Assembly (NCBI RefSeq): GCF_003640665.1 | Contig: NZ_QQXL01000003.1 | Location: forward strand, 248,001-312,000 | Length of the DNA: 64,000 nucleotides | Direction of reading: 5' to 3' | From: Galactobacter caseinivorans | GTDB lineage: Bacteria; Actinomycetota; Actinomycetes; Actinomycetales; Micrococcaceae | Part shown: positions 1-7,740 of the stretch, one piece after another | How positions within the stretch are numbered: position 1 is the first letter of the stretch | Layout of the letters: the number at the start of each line of letters is the position of its first letter | Translations under genes and position numbers: made by a program | Notes under the pieces: model-generated | What the model was told of the DNA's origin: nothing | Seen by the model: the letters and a program-made list of their open reading frames with translations, nothing else | Database searches by the model: none

Positions 1-2
1 AC

Positions 3-824
3 GTGAACGGTTTTGAGCTGGGCCCGGACATCATGTTTGTCCCGGCGGATCGGCCGGAGCGTTTTGAGAAGGCAGCCCAGCGCGCTTCCGCGGTGATCAT
101 TGACTTGGAGGATGCGGTCTCCCCGGACGCGCGTCCCGCAGCGCGCGAGGCGTTGGTGGCCTCTCAGCTGGATCCGGCCACCACCATCGTGAGGATCAAC
201 GCCCGCGGCACGGAGGATCATGAGCTGGACGTGAATGCGCTGCGCCAGACGGCGTACCGCTACGTCATGGTTCCTAAGGCGGCTGTGCCGGCGGAATTGC
301 CCGTGCTGGATGGGCTGGGGAAGCCGTACAAGATTGTGGCGTTGGTGGAGACGGCGCTTGGTGTGGCGCAGGCGGAGCAGATTGCAGCCGCCCCGGACGT
401 TGTGGCGATGATGTGGGGCGCGGAGGACCTGGTCGCCTCCACGGAGGGCACTGCCTCGCGCCGCGCGGGTGGCGAATACCGGGACCTGGCGAGGTATGCC
501 AGGGTGCGAGTGTTTGTGGCCGCCAAGGCCTTTGGGCGGGTGGCCATCGATTCGGTGTATCTGGATCTGGGCGACGCGGAGGGCCTGGACGCTGAGGTGG
601 AGGACGCTCTCGCCTGGGGCTTTGAGGCCAAGGCGGTGTTGCACCCGGACCAGGCGGCGCGGGTGCGGGTCGGTTTTGTGCCCGACGACGCACAGTTGGC
701 TTGGGCGCGCGGCGTGCTGTCCGCGGCGCAGGAGCAGCCCGGTGCCTTCCGCTTTGAGGGGGCCATGGTGGATGAGGTGGTGTTGAAGAAGGCGCGGATG
801 CTGGTGCGCCGGGCTGCAGGCTGA
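3..824 (+). CDS. HpcH/HpaI aldolase / citrate lyase beta-subunit-like (CitE-like) protein
   Basis: The 273-residue protein belongs to the CitE-like acyl-CoA lyase family, which cleaves or forms malyl-, citramalyl- or citryl-CoA-type substrates with Mg2+. Visible family motifs are FVPADRPERF near residue 12, IIDLEDAV near 32 (the acidic metal-binding segment), VRINARG near 62, ALVETALG near 113, WGAEDL near 138 and AVLHPDQ near 213. Length is normal for the family. The GTG start at position 3 may not be the true start because the window begins there. It is convergent with the next gene. Proximity to a tricarboxylate transporter suggests organic-acid catabolism, but the substrate cannot be read from sequence. 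Confidence 0.85.
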   Translation: MNGFELGPDIMFVPADRPERFEKAAQRASAVIIDLEDAVSPDARPAAREALVASQLDPATTIVRINARGTEDHELDVNALRQTAYRYVMVPKAAVPAELPVLDGLGKPYKIVALVETALGVAQAEQIAAAPDVVAMMWGAEDLVASTEGTASRRAGGEYRDLARYARVRVFVAAKAFGRVAIDSVYLDLGDAEGLDAEVEDALAWGFEAKAVLHPDQAARVRVGFVPDDAQLAWARGVLSAAQEQPGAFRFEGAMVDEVVLKKARMLVRRAAG

Positions 825-870
825 GCCGCGCCGCTCTGCCCGTAGCCACGGCAATGCTTAGGGCCCGCGC

Positions 871-1554
871 TTAGTCGTCGCCCACCTCGCGGCGCCTCGC
901 CTGTGCGACTTCCCGGTCGATGAACTCGGCGTAGTCCTTGATCTCGTGGGCCGGGTCGAGGCCCCGGGGCCGAGCCCAACGCTCGGAGGCCAAGCGTGCT
1001 GTGAGGTGGGAGAGCCAGCGGAAGGGGAGCGCTGCGAGGGCGTTGGCCGCCTCCGCCGCTCTTTCGGGGTGAGGGAACTCGGCGCGTGTCCGGGAGAGCA
1101 CAAAGCACCTGCGTATGTCCTGGGCCACCGGGGCATTCACGCGCTGCTCCCAGGCGGCACGTGCGTAGGGGCTGCGATGCATCAGGGGTAGCAGCCGTGT
1201 CGCCGCAAAGAGCATGTTCTCTTGGTTCCAGCGGCGTCCGACAGAGAGCAGGCTCAAGCGGGCCGAACGCCAGGGGTCTTCGATGTCCAGGTGTTCCTCG
1301 GACGTCCCCGCGTGCCACAGGTAGGCGTCAACAAAGGCCTCCGCGGGATCCGACCAGCGCCGGTAGAGCGGTGTGCGAGAGACGCAGGCGGCGAGCGAGA
1401 TGGCCTGCCACCCTACGGTGTGCAGGTCAATGCTGGGGTCGAGGAGCAGCCACCACAACCCGGTGCGGACGTCCTGCATGTATTCGTCTTCGGGGCGCCG
1501 CCCGCGCCCACGGCCGGCCCCGGGATAACGGTCTGTCAGTGGAGGTGGAAACAT
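871..1554 (-). CDS. TetR-like transcriptional regulator
   Basis: The 227-residue protein has an N-terminal helix-turn-helix of TetR character around residues 40-80 (VSRTPLYRRWSDPAEAFVDAYL matches the recognition helix pattern followed by the YxxW-x-D-K/P turn), then a helical C-terminal region that would bind a ligand or dimerise. The ATG at 1554 is preceded directly by GGAGGG and then TAGCGT, a -10-like hexamer six bases from the start, so the mRNA is probably leaderless. It is divergent from tctC across a 423-bp region rich in palindromes, so that region may be its operator zone. The HTH assignment is moderately sure; ligand and targets are unknown. Confidence 0.7.
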   Translation of the reverse strand: MFPPPLTDRYPGAGRGRGRRPEDEYMQDVRTGLWWLLLDPSIDLHTVGWQAISLAACVSRTPLYRRWSDPAEAFVDAYLWHAGTSEEHLDIEDPWRSARLSLLSVGRRWNQENMLFAATRLLPLMHRSPYARAAWEQRVNAPVAQDIRRCFVLSRTRAEFPHPERAAEAANALAALPFRWLSHLTARLASERWARPRGLDPAHEIKDYAEFIDREVAQARRREVGDD

Positions 1555-1605
1555 CCCTCCACGCTAAACACCACCCGCCAACCCCGCCCCCGCAAAGACC
1601 CCACC

Positions 1606-1653
1606 TGTGGACAACACGCCCAAAACCGGGCCCAAGCACCAACCTGTGGATAA
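1606..1653. promoter_or_regulatory. Two DnaA-box-like 9-mers
   Basis: TGTGGACAA at 1606-1614 and TGTGGATAA at 1645-1653 are the reverse complements of TTGTCCACA and TTATCCACA, both accepted DnaA-box sequences. Their centres lie 39 bp apart, and the second is 45 bp from the first palindrome of the neighbouring array, so they nearly continue its 42-43 bp phasing. Whether DnaA binds here is untested. Confidence 0.4.
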
Positions 1654-1662
1654 CCGGCCACC

Positions 1663-1853
1663 CCAAAAACCACCCCCTTCCGGAAATGGACCGCGGGTCC
1701 ATTTCCCGCACCAGTCGCCACGCCGGATATGGACCCAGGGTCCATATCCCGCACGCGTGCCCCTCCGGAAATGGACCCAGGGTCCATTTCCTGGGGCAGG
1801 AGGGGCCGGACATATGGACCGCGGGTCCATTTTCGTGCAGGGGGTGTTTTTGG
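1663..1853. repeat. Palindrome array 1: four copies of ATGGACC-N3-GGTCCAT at 42-43 bp period
   Basis: This array fills most of the 423-bp gap between the divergent TetR-like gene and tctC. Palindrome centres are at 1694, 1737, 1779 and 1822, giving spacings of 43, 42 and 43 bp. Copies 1-3 are 25 nt long with 11-nt arms (1682-1706, 1725-1749, 1767-1791); copy 4 has a 7-bp core (1814-1830). Copy 2 has a compensated change (GGATAT/ATATCC against GGAAAT/ATTTCC), which keeps symmetry. An imperfect inverted repeat bounds the array: CCAAAAACCACCCCCT near 1663 and AGGGGGTGTTTTTGG at 1839-1853. No convincing coding frame is present; open frames here come from the repeat. Confidence 0.85.
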
Positions 1854-1920
1854 TTTCGGTGGTGGAGCGGACCATTAGTTACACAAGCTGTTGGCAGTGA
1901 TCCGGCTCATGTCACGATGT

Positions 1921-1948
1921 GAGGCGCGCCACTTTGGTGGCGCGCCTC
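1921..1948 (+). promoter_or_regulatory. Perfect 12-bp hairpin in the tctC leader
   Basis: GAGGCGCGCCAC at 1921-1932 pairs perfectly with 1937-1948 around a TTTG loop. It lies 29 nt before the tctC start and just before the GAAAGGA ribosome-binding site. The nearest upstream gene runs the other way, so it is not an upstream gene's terminator, and no T-tract follows. It may be a 5' UTR stability or attenuation element. Confidence 0.55.
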
Positions 1949-1977
1949 ATCACCGCACTTGCCGAAAGGACTCCCCG

Positions 1978-3081
1978 ATGTCGACACCGTCGTCGCACCC
2001 CGAGGGACATGCTCCCCGGACCGGCGCGCCACCCGAAGGCGTCCCAGACGTCGGCGTGGCGGCCACCAAACAGACCCAGCCGTGGGTTCGCAACCTCGGC
2101 CGCACCCTCTTTGCGATCATCGGGGTGGCCTCGATCGCCACCGCCACCGCCTTTTCGTTCGCCTCCGGCTCCTCCGGGGTGGATCCCCGCGCCAACCTGA
2201 CGATCATCGCGCCCGCAGGCGTGGGCGGCGGCTGGGACTCCTTTGCCCGCGAGCAGCAGCAGGCCATGCGCGGAGCCGGCGTCGTCAACAACGCCCAAGT
2301 TGTCAACATCCCCGGGGCTGGCGGCACCATCGGTCTCTCGGCGTTTGTGACCAAAGACGGTGAGGCCTCCAACATCCTCGCGACCGGCACCGCCATGCTG
2401 GGCGGCATCGTCATCAACGACTCCCCTGTCAACTTGGACAGCACCCGCCCTCTGGCCCGCGTGGCAGAGGACTACGACGTGATGGTCGTCGCCGCGGACT
2501 CCCCGTACAACTCGGTGCAGGACCTGGTCAAGGCGTGGAAGGCAGACCACAAGAAGCTGCGCTTCACCGGCGGCTCAGCCGGTTCCATCGATCACCTGAT
2601 CATTGCCCAGCTCGCCATTGACCAGGGCATCCCTGCGGACAGCATCACCTACATCCCCAAGTCCGGCGGCGGCGAGGCCATGCAGACCCTCCTCTCCAGC
2701 ACCACGGACGTGGCCGTCACCGGATACAACGAAGTAGCGGACCAGATCGACGCAGGCCGCGTGAAAGCGCTCGCTCTTTCCGCACCCCAGCGCCTGGACG
2801 GCGTGGACATCGCCACCTTCCAGGAATTGGGCTTCAAGGTTGACCTGGTCAATTGGCGCGGGCTGCTGGCCCCTCCAGGGATCGACGACGCCGCATTCAA
2901 CGCGTTGGAGCAGATCGTCACCGAGACCCGCGACTCGGATGAATGGAAGGCGGCCATGAAACGCAATCGGTGGGTGGACTCCTTCCTCACGGGCGAGGAT
3001 CTGCGCACCTTCATCAAGGAAGACCAACAACGCGTCGCGGAACTGGTCGAGCAGCTTGGCCTTGGTAAGGGAGGAAAGTGA
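1978..3081 (+). CDS. tctC: Tripartite tricarboxylate transporter, substrate-binding protein TctC
   Basis: The 367-residue extracytoplasmic solute receptor of a TTT transporter captures a carboxylate and delivers it to TctAB. The ATG at 1978 is chosen because AAAGGA sits 7 nt upstream; a longer frame reaches 1891 but lacks such a site. A hydrophilic N-terminus of about 45 residues precedes one membrane segment (TLFAIIGVASIATATAFS), with no lipobox, so it is probably membrane-anchored rather than a lipoprotein. Family motifs include IIAPAGVGGGWD, NIPGAGGTIGL, RFTGGSAGSIDH and VNWRGLLAPPGI. It overlaps tctB by one base, showing an operon tctCBA. Confidence 0.9.
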   Translation: MSTPSSHPEGHAPRTGAPPEGVPDVGVAATKQTQPWVRNLGRTLFAIIGVASIATATAFSFASGSSGVDPRANLTIIAPAGVGGGWDSFAREQQQAMRGAGVVNNAQVVNIPGAGGTIGLSAFVTKDGEASNILATGTAMLGGIVINDSPVNLDSTRPLARVAEDYDVMVVAADSPYNSVQDLVKAWKADHKKLRFTGGSAGSIDHLIIAQLAIDQGIPADSITYIPKSGGGEAMQTLLSSTTDVAVTGYNEVADQIDAGRVKALALSAPQRLDGVDIATFQELGFKVDLVNWRGLLAPPGIDDAAFNALEQIVTETRDSDEWKAAMKRNRWVDSFLTGEDLRTFIKEDQQRVAELVEQLGLGKGGK

Positions 3082-3665
3082 TGAGCGCGCAAACAGAGGT
3101 GAGCACGGCGCCAGCCCAACGCCCCACCAGCTGGTGGACCGGCCGGTCGGGCCTCGTGATCCCAGCCATCCTGGCCGCCTTCAGCACCTACCTCATGGTG
3201 GGCATCGCCACCATGAAAATTCCTGAGGGAACGGATCCTCCTGGCCCCGAGTTCTTCCCGATGATCGTGGCGATCGCGGGCTACGTGGTCGCTATTCTGC
3301 TGGCCATCAAGTACATCCGCACCCCCGAACCGGCCGAGCCCAACGTCTTCTCCGACATGGACGATGTCTCCCAGGCCGAGCGTGAGGCAGCCGAGGCCGC
3401 GGCCAATGTGAAGTACCGCTTCTTCTCCGATTGGCGCTGCATTGCCTGGGCCGTGGGCGGATTCCTCGCCTTTGCCCTGCTGCTCCTGCCAGCTGGCTGG
3501 ATCATCGCCGCCGCGCTGCTCTTCTGGTGTGTGGCCCGGGCCATGGATTCCCGGCGTCCGCTCTGGGACGTGGGAGTCTCCCTGGCCGTCTCTAGCCTGG
3601 CCTATCTCGCATTCGATGTGCTGCTGGGCATGAACCTGCCCTCCGGCGTTCTGGGAGGACTGTGA
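3081..3665 (+). CDS. tctB: Tripartite tricarboxylate transporter, small membrane subunit TctB
   Basis: The 194-residue protein has about four hydrophobic segments: near residue 24 (LVIPAILAAFSTYLMVG), 61-75, 118-148 and the C-terminus (VSLAVSSLAYLAFDVLLG). This is the layout of TctB, the poorly conserved small subunit that pairs with TctA. The ATG at 3081 overlaps the tctC stop and follows GAGGAAAG; a GTG one codon earlier is possible. A hydrophilic loop with EREAAEAAANVK separates segments 2 and 3. Assignment rests mainly on position between tctC and tctA plus topology. Confidence 0.85.
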   Translation: MSAQTEVSTAPAQRPTSWWTGRSGLVIPAILAAFSTYLMVGIATMKIPEGTDPPGPEFFPMIVAIAGYVVAILLAIKYIRTPEPAEPNVFSDMDDVSQAEREAAEAAANVKYRFFSDWRCIAWAVGGFLAFALLLLPAGWIIAAALLFWCVARAMDSRRPLWDVGVSLAVSSLAYLAFDVLLGMNLPSGVLGGL

Positions 3666-5203
3666 TGGAAGCGCTCTCCATGCTGGCCGAGGGATTTGGC
3701 CACGCCTTTACCCCCATGAATCTGCTGTTTGTGCTGATCGGCTGCCTCTTGGGCACCGCGGTGGGTGTCATGCCCGGCCTCGGTTCCTCCATGGCCGTGG
3801 CCCTGCTGCTGCCCATGACGTTTGCGCTGGAGCCGTCCGCGGCGTTCATCATGTTTGCCGGCGTCTACTTCGGCGGACTCTTCGGTGACTCCACCATGGC
3901 CATTTTGCTCAACACACCTGGGCAATCCTCCGCCATCGCCTCCACCTTTGAGGGGCACAAGATGGCCCGCTCCGGACGGGCTCCCCAGGCGTTGGCCACT
4001 GCGGCGATCGGCGCCTTCATCGGCGGCATGATCTCTTGCATGGTGGTGGTCTTCCTGGCTCCCGCCTTGGCCGCCTTCTCCACGTCCTTTGGCCCGGCCG
4101 AGTACTTTGCGTTGGCGCTCTTTGCCTTCATCGCCACGTCCTCCGTGGTCTCCGACTCGGCGCTGAAGGGTCTCACTGCCCTCTTGCTCGGCCTCGGCAT
4201 CTCCACCATCGGCATCGACTCAGTCACGGGCACGGAGCGCTTCAGCTTCGGTGTGCCGCAACTGTTCGACGGCGTGTCGCTGGTGACCGTGACGGTCGCG
4301 ATCCTGGCGCTCGGTGAGGTCTTCCACATCGCCTCCCGCGTGCGGCGAGACCCCACCTCGCGGCTCTTGCGACCCAAGGGACGCCCGTTCCTTTCCAGGA
4401 AGGAGTTCCGGGAGGCGCTGCCTGCCTGGATGCGTGGCACCGCCATTGGCCTTCCCTTCGGCGTGATTCCGGTGGGGGGCGCGGATGTGCCCACGTTCAT
4501 GGCGTATGGCGCGGAGAAGGCGTTGGATAAGCGCCGCAAGGACCCACAATTTGGGCGCGGCGCCATCCGTGGTTTGGCGGCACCGGAGGCCGCGGGTAAC
4601 GCGACAACGGGCACCGCGATGGGCGCGCTCCTGGCCCTTGGTCTGCCCGTGTCCTCCACAGCGGCGATCATGCTCGCGGCCTTTCGCCAGTACGGGCTCC
4701 AGCCCGGACCGCTGCTGTTTGAGCGGGCGCCGGACCTGGTGTGGGGCCTGCTGGCGAGCTTCTTCCTGGCCATGATTATGCTGCTCATCCTCAACTTGCC
4801 GTTCGCGCAGGTGTGGGCCAAGCTGCTGCTGATCCCGCGTCCGTACCTCTACGGTGGCATCGCGATGATGTGTGGGTTGGGCGTCTTTGCCACGTCCTCC
4901 TCCGCGTTTGAGCTGTTCCTGCTCTTGGGCGTCGGTCTGCTGGGCTTTGCTATGCGTCGCTTCGATGTGCCGCTGGCCCCGCTGCTCATCGGCATGGTGC
5001 TTGGCCCCTTGTCCGAGACCAGCCTGCGCGACGCACTGCTGTCCTCCGGCGGTGACTACTCCGTGTTTGTGGCCGGCCCCATCTCGTTGGCCATCTACGG
5101 CCTGCTGATCGGCGCCATCGCGCTGGTGGTGTTTGGTCGCATCCGCAACCGCCGCCGCGGGACTGTCGTGGAACAGGGCCCCAAGGCGGACGTGGACGCC
5201 TGA
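3665..5203 (+). CDS. tctA: Tripartite tricarboxylate transporter, large permease subunit TctA
   Basis: The 512-residue polytopic permease carries the TctA signatures: GVMPGLGSSMAVALLLP near residue 38, YFGGLFGDSTMAILLNTPG near 75, and PEAAGNATTGTAMGALLALGLP near 310, the duplicated glycine-rich motif of the second half. About 12 membrane segments are visible. Length matches the roughly 500-residue family norm. The ATG at 3665 overlaps the tctB stop by one base and follows GGGAGGA. It moves the substrate presented by TctC, probably with an ion gradient. A long hairpin terminator follows. Confidence 0.92.
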   Translation: MEALSMLAEGFGHAFTPMNLLFVLIGCLLGTAVGVMPGLGSSMAVALLLPMTFALEPSAAFIMFAGVYFGGLFGDSTMAILLNTPGQSSAIASTFEGHKMARSGRAPQALATAAIGAFIGGMISCMVVVFLAPALAAFSTSFGPAEYFALALFAFIATSSVVSDSALKGLTALLLGLGISTIGIDSVTGTERFSFGVPQLFDGVSLVTVTVAILALGEVFHIASRVRRDPTSRLLRPKGRPFLSRKEFREALPAWMRGTAIGLPFGVIPVGGADVPTFMAYGAEKALDKRRKDPQFGRGAIRGLAAPEAAGNATTGTAMGALLALGLPVSSTAAIMLAAFRQYGLQPGPLLFERAPDLVWGLLASFFLAMIMLLILNLPFAQVWAKLLLIPRPYLYGGIAMMCGLGVFATSSSAFELFLLLGVGLLGFAMRRFDVPLAPLLIGMVLGPLSETSLRDALLSSGGDYSVFVAGPISLAIYGLLIGAIALVVFGRIRNRRRGTVVEQGPKADVDA

Positions 5204-5231
5204 CGCTGAAGCGTCGCCTGCGCAAGCATCT

Positions 5232-5275
5232 GCCCGACGCCGCGTGCTCCCCTCAGGGGGCACGCGGCGTCGGGC
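5232..5275. terminator. Bidirectional hairpin terminator between tctA and the response regulator
   Basis: Sixteen bases, GCCCGACGCCGCGTGC, pair perfectly with 5260-5275 around a short loop. It separates the convergent tctA and citB-like genes, so it can serve both strands. There is no clear U-tract. Confidence 0.75.
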
Positions 5276-5312
5276 TGTGTCTTGGTGGGGTGCGCTCAGC
5301 GCCGCGGTCGGA

Positions 5313-5984
5313 TCAGCGCCGCAGGACGTACAGGCGTTCTGGGCGTCCGGCGCCATAGCGCAGTTGCACCGTGGCGACGCCGCTGGCGACCAGGTGCTCC
5401 AGGTAGCGCCGGGCGCTGACGCGGGAGATTCCGATGTGCTCGGAGGCCGCGGAAGCGGAGATGCCGTCGTCGGCCTGGCCCAATGCCTGCTCGACCGCGC
5501 GCAGCGTCTGTTCCGAGAGCCCCTTGCGCGGGGTGGGAGCCGCCGGCTGTGGGCCGGAGGCGCCAAAGAGTCGGTCCACCTGCTCCTGCTCCACGGCGCC
5601 GCTGGCCGTGGAGAGCCGGGCGCGGTCCAGGTAGGCGGTCAGGCGAGCCTGCAAGTCGGCGCGTTGGAAGGGCTTCATGAGGTAGCCGACCACGCCCTCA
5701 CGCAGCGCCCGGGACACGGTGTGCTGCTCGCGCGCGGCCGTGATGACCACCGCCTCCACGCTGGGGTGGAGCTGGCGCATGCGGTGCAAGAGGTCAAGCC
5801 CGTTGCCGTCCGGCAGGTGGATGTCCAGCAACACCAGGTCGGGGTGCAGCGAGCGCACCAGCTCCAGTGCGCTCGCCGCGTCCGCCGCCACGCCGCACAC
5901 GGCAAAGCCGGGTTCCTTGGCCACAAAACCTGCGTGGATGCGGGCCACCACGGGCTCGTCGTCCACGATCAGCACCTGGTGCAT
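5313..5984 (-). CDS. CitB/DcuR/DctR-family response regulator
   Basis: The 223-residue protein has a receiver domain (residues 1-120) with acidic pair D8/D9, phosphoacceptor D54 in LVLLDIHLP, T82 and K104 in YLMKPF. A linker is followed by a helix-turn-helix near residues 175-205 (ISASAASEHIGISRVSARRYLEHLVASG), typical of the CitB/DcuR branch. The ATG at 5984 is chosen because GGAAGG precedes it and it starts one base after the kinase stop. It is expressed with that kinase and most likely controls the neighbouring tct transporter genes in response to an external carboxylate. Confidence 0.9.
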   Translation of the reverse strand: MHQVLIVDDEPVVARIHAGFVAKEPGFAVCGVAADAASALELVRSLHPDLVLLDIHLPDGNGLDLLHRMRQLHPSVEAVVITAAREQHTVSRALREGVVGYLMKPFQRADLQARLTAYLDRARLSTASGAVEQEQVDRLFGASGPQPAAPTPRKGLSEQTLRAVEQALGQADDGISASAASEHIGISRVSARRYLEHLVASGVATVQLRYGAGRPERLYVLRR

Positions 5985-5985
5985 C

Positions 5986-7641
5986 TCAATCCTTCCGTCC
6001 CGCGTCGTCGCCACCGTGGTGGCGCAGCAGCACCGCGGTAAACACCGTGCCTCCGTCTTCGCTGACACTGGCCTCGCCGCCGCGTGCCCGGCACACGTGG
6101 CGCACCAGCGAGAGGCCCACGCCGCGCCCGCCGGGCTCGCCACCGGCCTTGGTGGAGAAGCCGTGGCGGAACACCCTGTCCGGGTCCATGCCGCCCAGCC
6201 CGGGCCCGGAATCCGCCACCGTCACGGTGATTCTCCCGTCCGTGTCCTGCACATCCAGGCTCACGGTCGGTTTGGCGTTGGACCCGGGGAGGGGGCTTGG
6301 ACCTGCGCCTTGGGCGGCGTCGAGCGCGTTGTCCAGAAGGTTGCCCACCACGGTGATGAGGTCCCGGGACAGGTCCGCTGGCACCGGATCCAGGCGGGCC
6401 TCCGGGTCCAATTCCAGGCTCACGTGAGCCTCCGCTGCGGCAGAGGACTTGGCCATGACCAGCGCCGTCAGCGGCGCATCCGCCAGGCGCTCGGTGAGCG
6501 CGTCCACCAGCAGAGAGCGATCATGGCTGACCCCCTCCACAAAGCGCAGCGCCTCCTGGGCCTCGCCCAACTGGATGAGCCCGGCCACTGTGTGGAGTTG
6601 ATTGGCAAACTCGTGGGTCTGTGCGCGCAACAGGTCCGTGGTCGTTCGCGTGGCGTTCAGCGCCTCCTCCAACCGCACCAGCTCGGTTCTATCGCGCAGC
6701 GTGGTGACCGTGCCCAGCTGGCGTCCGTGGGAGGTGATGGGCCGGCGGTTCGCCACCAGCATGCGCCCGCCAATGGGCAGCAGCCGGTCGGTGGCCTCGC
6801 CCGTGCCCGCTAACGTGGCGCGCACCGAGGCATCGATGTGCTCGGCGGGAACGCTGGCGCCGGGCTGCACGTCCTCCCAGCCAAGCAACTCTCGTGCGGC
6901 GTCGTTGAGTACGCTGATGCGCCCGTCCGGGTCCACGGCCACCACGCCCTCTCGTACCCCGTGCAACAGGGCCTCGCGGTGCTCAACCAGCGCCGCGATC
7001 TCCTGTGGCTCCATGCCAAGCGTCTGGCGCTTGAGCCTGCGGGAGAGTAGCCAGGAGCCGCCCAGTCCCACCACGCCGCACACGGTCAGCGCCAGCAGCA
7101 AATCAGGTGCGGCCTCGGCCAACCGCTCGCCCCAAGCGGGATACTCGCGCGCGGTGACTGCGGAGCCGATCCGCACCCCAGCGTCGTCGAGCACCGGAAC
7201 CCTGGCCACGAGCAGTTGGCGCCCCTGCACGTTCACGGAGCCGGACCACGCGCGGTCGGCCTGTTCGTCGAGGAGCTGCGGCGGGGCGGGTTGGCCCACG
7301 AGAGCCGCGTCGGTGGAGGCGACCACTTGGCCCGCGTCGTTCATCAGCGTTGCCTCCGTCAGCCCGGAGACGGAGCGCACGGATTCCAGCGCCGATGGCA
7401 GGGCGGTGCCGCTGCCAGGGACCGCATCGGGGAGCTCGGCGCGGATCAGCGGCGTGGCCGCGAGGGTCTCGGCGGTGGCGAGCGCACGCCGGCCCTCCTG
7501 CTCCTCGAAGGAGCGAAAAGACTGGCCCAGCGCCAGCCACAGCACGCCCACCAGGACGCCGAGCAGCACCAGGATCTGCAGGGCCAACAGTTGCCCGGCC
7601 AGGGAGGGGCGCCTGCGCCGTGCGGTGGGGCGGGCGGGCAC
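5986..7641 (-). CDS. CitA/DcuS/DctB-family sensor histidine kinase
   Basis: The 551-residue membrane sensor starts at a GTG preceded by AGGAGG. A membrane segment lies at about residues 14-42 (LLALQILVLLGVLVGVLWLAL), an extracytoplasmic PAS-like sensing domain at about 45-175, and a second segment near 180-200 (LLLALTVCGVVGLGGSWLL). Then come a cytoplasmic PAS (residues about 215-320, containing EGVVAVDPDGRISVLN), an H-box with THEFANQLH, an N-box with NLLDNALDAA and a G-box with DSGPGLGG. The order matches the citrate/C4-dicarboxylate sensor family. It forms a two-gene operon with the response regulator. Confidence 0.9.
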   Translation of the reverse strand: MPARPTARRRRPSLAGQLLALQILVLLGVLVGVLWLALGQSFRSFEEQEGRRALATAETLAATPLIRAELPDAVPGSGTALPSALESVRSVSGLTEATLMNDAGQVVASTDAALVGQPAPPQLLDEQADRAWSGSVNVQGRQLLVARVPVLDDAGVRIGSAVTAREYPAWGERLAEAAPDLLLALTVCGVVGLGGSWLLSRRLKRQTLGMEPQEIAALVEHREALLHGVREGVVAVDPDGRISVLNDAARELLGWEDVQPGASVPAEHIDASVRATLAGTGEATDRLLPIGGRMLVANRRPITSHGRQLGTVTTLRDRTELVRLEEALNATRTTTDLLRAQTHEFANQLHTVAGLIQLGEAQEALRFVEGVSHDRSLLVDALTERLADAPLTALVMAKSSAAAEAHVSLELDPEARLDPVPADLSRDLITVVGNLLDNALDAAQGAGPSPLPGSNAKPTVSLDVQDTDGRITVTVADSGPGLGGMDPDRVFRHGFSTKAGGEPGGRGVGLSLVRHVCRARGGEASVSEDGGTVFTAVLLRHHGGDDAGRKD

Positions 7642-7740
7642 TCGGTCCTCCTGGTGGTTGGTGGGCTGTGGGCGTGATCAACAGCATAAGGTGCAGGAGA
7701 TAGTGGCGACGGTAGCGGAGGCGGTAGGCGGGTGGGCGGC

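Noticed and set aside
1663-1853. CRISPR-like look of the palindrome array (25-nt repeats, 17-18-nt variable gaps)
   Set aside because: Gaps are far too short for spacers, copies vary within the repeat, copy number is only 3-4, and no cas gene is in the window.
1427-1875. Several overlapping open frames on both strands over array 1
   Set aside because: They arise from the stop-free GC-rich palindromes, encode repeated GPxVHF/DPGSIS peptides in all frames, and lack ribosome sites.
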